A stretch of 64,000 nt of DNA, from NCBI GenBank assembly GCA_037833965.1, contig AP031358.1, positions 10,982,001-11,046,000 on the forward strand, given 5' to 3'. Numbering within the stretch: the first letter of the stretch is position 1; every line of letters begins with the position of its first letter. A model generated the notes under the pieces. It did no database searches. It was given only the letters and a program-made list of their open reading frames with translations, and was not told where the DNA came from. Source of the stretch: Marchantia polymorpha subsp. ruderalis (Eukaryota; Streptophyta; Marchantiopsida; Marchantiales; Marchantiaceae). The position numbers were made by a program, and so were the translations under genes. Below, one piece after another: positions 60,030 through 64,000 of this stretch.

Positions 60030-61937
60030 AGGTTCATCACGCATGTAAAAAATCATACTTCTCCTATTTCAAAATGCTAAAATTCAATTCAACACTAGTT
60101 GTATTGACAAAAGCACTCGTCAAGTCACCACAAGACAATCGCAATGCACTTAAATGATTCGCATCCAAGGCCTTCCATCCCTCGTTGAAGAATGTGATGT
60201 GGATTTGATTATCAATAATTGTATGACTATGAGGTTTACGTTGGTAGTAGTTGAGAATTGTTTGTTGATTTTTTTCTATGCAGTCAATCTTCTTAATGGG
60301 CCAAGATGTGGCCAATTGTGATCGATACTTTTCCAACATATTGTCGATGAAATCACATGAATTCATGTTCACAAGTTTGTGCGGCATCATCGACAAAGCA
60401 AGGTTGTTAATTGTTAGATTGTTGCAGTCACGTTTTGCTTTTACACATATCACCCCATTTGTTAATTTCAATCCAAACAAAGCTATTTCTTTCAAAATGG
60501 ATGTTCGGTCAGCCCTAATGGATGTTCGGTACCCTTTGTGGAGCACAAGTCCATGAGTCTTGACTGCGAAGGTGATGTTTCAAGTTATCGGTTGTGACTT
60601 CAAAGCCTTCCATAGTGATAGATTGCTCAGATGGCTAGTTTTCAAAGTTTATATTGAATTCCAGCAATCCAATATTCATTCATAGCATCAAACGTTGAGA
60701 TAAATTTCTTTCTTTGTTTTTTGCATTGAAAATTTATCAATGTAACGTTGACGAGTTCTAGTATTGATTGAACTGCGTCCGCCATCATCCATCATCCGTC
60801 GTTAATACACAAACAAGATTGTTCTCGTCAATCCAAACCAAGAGACAATGGCGATGTTGAATCATTCAAGATAAAATATGCTCTAAATGAGTTCATCAAT
60901 TTGTTTCTTTCGTGCACGTGATTTTCATTTCTAATTGCAAATTTTGCTGGTGGCGTAGATGAACGTTAAAATCGTGGAAAGTCTTGTAAAATAATCCATC
61001 ATGCATCAAATGAGAATAGTTCTTAACAACAAGGTCAATTAAGTTAGGGATCTATCAAATCCGCATCAAATTAAATTTGAACTCCCGTTGATTTGAGTCA
61101 CATCATAATGTTGATACATCATAGTGTTTTCACTGTGTGATAAAAGCAATAATTTTGTATTGCTAATTTGAAAATAATGCACCGAGAATGTGTTGGATCA
61201 TTCCAACAATATTTCATGCACTATTTCGATCATAGAATGATACAATCATCAAATGAAAATTATACAGTTATCCATTTGCATAAAGACAAATTTGAATATC
61301 AAACTCGGACATATTTGCTGACAAGATGATCATTCAGACCAATAAGCTTGACATTGATGAAAGTTTATTTGTGTTGATCAATACCAGCTGTTTGACGAAA
61401 ATATAATTCAATGACACGTGATCAAGGAAGAATTCAAAGCGTTTGACATTTTTGATAGAGACCCGGTACAAACCAATGATATCAAATACTAGGATGAAAA
61501 GCTTCATACTCTTTGATGATAATACTTTCAATTTGTACTCTTCACAAAAAATATTTCATCGATAATATCATCCACTATGTTTTTATCAAAGATTGTTCAA
61601 ATGACATTTCTATTCATATCGACGTAGTCCAAGATGTAGGTTGGTTTTGTCTTATTGAAAAAACTGAGTTTCACTTCCTTTGACGTTTTCTTATACTGCT
61701 CCCATTTTAGGTTGTATTGGAAAGAATTGTGCTTCTTGTAATTCTCTCTTCAAAAAGAAGCGTTATATTACTTGGTGTTATCTATGCGTTGGCGCTTCGA
61801 GACTTGATTTTTGCACAATACTCGCACATCACTAACACCACTTGAGATTTAACGTCCCTTCCACTAATTAGCAATCCAAATTCCAAGACACGTTGATGTT
61901 GAAATAACGTTTTTTTATAAGTATCTTGCCCAGACAT
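60030..61937 (-). pseudogene. Decayed hAT-like transposase
   Basis: The - strand begins with ATG at 61937: MSGQDTYKKTLFQHQRVLEF, then GLLISGRDVKSQVV and MCEYC, a BED/zinc-finger-like N-terminus with C-x2-C. After a frame change come RENYKKHNSF, KWEQYKKTSKEVKLSFFN and IVDDIIDEIFF. The C-terminal part (60480-60064) is open: FGLKLTNGVICVKAKRD, CDFIDNMLEKYRSQLA, FNEGWKALDANH and then SAFVNTTSVELNFSILK, TAG, EKYDF. The ending resembles hAT C-terminal dimerisation regions with SVE.DFSILKWEKDDF, where the TAG takes the place of Trp. Multiple stops and shifts make it non-functional. No terminal inverted repeats or 8-bp duplication were found. I am confident it is one transposase-like family, less so about the superfamily. 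Confidence 0.6.
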
Positions 61938-64000
61938 TGTGATCTGTCACGGAAAAAAAAAACAAAAAGAACAAAATATGCAAATTGAAAACTAAATTTG
62001 TCATCACAAAATCATTGTAAGAAAACAAAAATGCAAAGCGATACCTCTGATTTGTCACGGCAGAAATGATCTATGAACGAAATATGAAAAACAAGACTTA
62101 TGCTTTATCACAATAAAATCAACATAAGAATCAAGAAGTATGTAACAAGATTTGATTTGGTGTATTTTATTCAACGCGTGCTACTTTTTATTTTTTGCAT
62201 TCTTCAAACTTAAGCATTTGTAAAAATGGCTTCCAATTGTAGATTGACACATCTTAAAAAACCTGCACTAGCATGAAATTTGTAATCACTTCATACAAAT
62301 GATCAAATTATTCAGTTCAAAGAGATAACAAATCCGATCAAGTATGATTATGAGAGCTTATGATTCATGCGAATACTTTGAATTTTTATAATTTCGCTTT
62401 AATTGCAGGGGCAATGTGATCATAACACATTTTCAATTGCACTTGTAGGTAATTGTGTGGTTTTTTTTGGAAATCTCAATAAGGTAACCGATATGAAGAA
62501 ACTATTTTCCAGATCAGTGGAGAATACATAGCTTATTGTATCCATCAAATAGCATAGTCTAATATGACATTTTGCTGTTGGGATGGGGGCATTCATCTTG
62601 TGGGTTCTTAGGGCAGATCTGTCATCTTGAGTTTCAATTCTAGGTGACTTTGTTGTTGAAATAACCATCATGTACTTACTATAGATCTTTAGCAAAGCAT
62701 TGCAATTTGTTTTCGGAGTCAAATTTTAAGGCTTGATATCAGTCAAAAGAACTATCTTTACTTGCGCAAGATATCAAAATATGCTTCCACATCAAAAATC
62801 AATACAAAGTTCAACTTACATATCTAGAGTAAACATTAGACTTCTTAGAGCACAAAGCGAGTTTATGTCGATGGAAATATGTTACAGTTACAATATTAGA
62901 CAAATCAAGAACCGCGATCCATTAGAAGATGACCCCATCGCAACAACAATGAGTCTTAAGTTAATACTAGAACATGGATGACGGCACATCATTGGTGGAA
63001 TCCATCGAGTAATTTGATACTTGATGGGTGTCACTTTCCTATGTGTTCTCCATGAGTACCATAAGTAATTATCTTGTACTCTTATACATTTCCCTATCAT
63101 TAGATCCATGTGTAACCACAATCAGCTTGAAGTCTAATTTTTCATCACTCACTATCAACAAATTGAATGTGCACAAAATTTATTACTACAACTATGCAAT
63201 GTAAAGAAAACGAAAGATGTTTAATTATTCAATTTATCATGTTGTTTTGAATTGTTTTCAGCATAATAATATTCATTTCTAAAGCATAATTCAAGATTTT
63301 TAAAGTTATGTTATTGTTGGAATATATTTCATCTTAACTATTTTGATTCTTCTCGTAGAATTAGAAAGATAATCAAATAATTTTTGTTATTTTCAAAATA
63401 TACTGAAGTGTAGTGTGACTTTACTTGAATAATTGATGCAAATACAAGAGCTCTATAAATCTTTGACAAAATTGTTACTTCAAACAATAACTAGCATGTT
63501 TTGACTCCTTTGAGTTATTTATTTAATTTAAGTAATAGATAGGTTTAATTAAATTTATTCAATAGATAGAAATCAAATACAAATCTAGAGCAAACATTAC
63601 AACAATTACATTGTAATATGATTTCAATTTCTAATTATCTTAAATAATCAAATCAAAACACAAAATTTTAAAGTTAGACGTAAGAAAATACATTTCAATC
63701 TATCAAATAAAATTACATTTAACTATTAATATAATTATAGAGATTGAAAGATAGATCATTAAAATTAAATTTTTTTTATGATCCAAATAAGAATAACTAT
63801 TCTCTAATTAAAATATATATTTATATAATTTCTGAAAGTTATTCAATATTATCATCAATGATTTGATAACAACGGAGCATTTACTCCACTGAGACTCACT
63901 AGATTTTTTAATATATATTCTACTAAATATATGCATATATTGTTACATATTATTTTGTTGAATTTTATCAAATTCTTTATTCAATCTTTGTCAAAAAATA
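61938..64000. other. AT-rich right end of window
   Basis: Frames at 62420-62722 (-), 62733-62981 (+) and 62888-63121 (-) look slightly protein-like but match nothing I know and may be further transposon relics. The last 900 bp is extremely AT-rich with no feature. Confidence 0.35.

Overview
This window looks like nuclear DNA of a land plant, most likely a bryophyte (liverwort- or moss-like). The evidence is a plant-type spliced gene with GT-AG introns, two F-box/kelch genes of a plant subfamily, plant-type copia, LINE and hAT-like transposable elements, and gene flanks full of CT-, CTG- and GTCT-type microsatellites. The species is inferred from style and not proven. Composition is a mosaic: two very AT-rich, gene-empty ends (about 1.6-9.4 kb and 56-64 kb) enclose a more GC-balanced gene-bearing middle.

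Layout: 0-1.6 kb is GC-moderate unassigned sequence with short palindromes. 1.6-9.4 kb is AT-rich and holds three hairpins, a 57-bp tandem repeat and a decayed Ty1/copia pol on the + strand (about 3.84-5.82 kb) followed by a probable 3' LTR. At 12.86-14.06 kb (-) is an intronless F-box gene whose predicted protein begins with an MGCMC acylation-like motif. At 21.10-25.57 kb (-) is an LTR retrotransposon defined by two LTRs (252 and 241 bp) and a tRNA-Met-type primer binding site; its interior is dominated by several kinds of tandem repeats and shows only gag-like remnants. At 26.05-30.84 kb (+) is a LINE with four 165-bp monomers in front of ORF1 (one in-frame stop) and an uninterrupted ORF2. 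At 40.12-44.22 kb (+) is an 11-exon gene for ATP-dependent NAD(P)H-hydrate dehydratase (NAXD/CARKD), whose exon phases all close. At 48.31-49.63 kb (-) is a second F-box gene of the same subfamily. At 55.98 kb is a hairpin, at 58.8-59.0 kb a probable solo-LTR relic, and at 60.03-61.94 kb (-) a decayed hAT-like transposase.

The three confident host genes do not form a pathway. NAXD repairs damaged hydrated NAD(P)H; the F-box proteins would be substrate adaptors of SCF ubiquitin ligases. The most notable material is in the repeats: an LTR element packed with ordered palindrome-bearing tandem arrays, a LINE with promoter-like monomers, and relics whose stop codons are nearly all explained by C-to-T (G-to-A) change, suggesting methylation-driven decay. 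I saw no tRNA, rRNA, CRISPR array or organelle insert.
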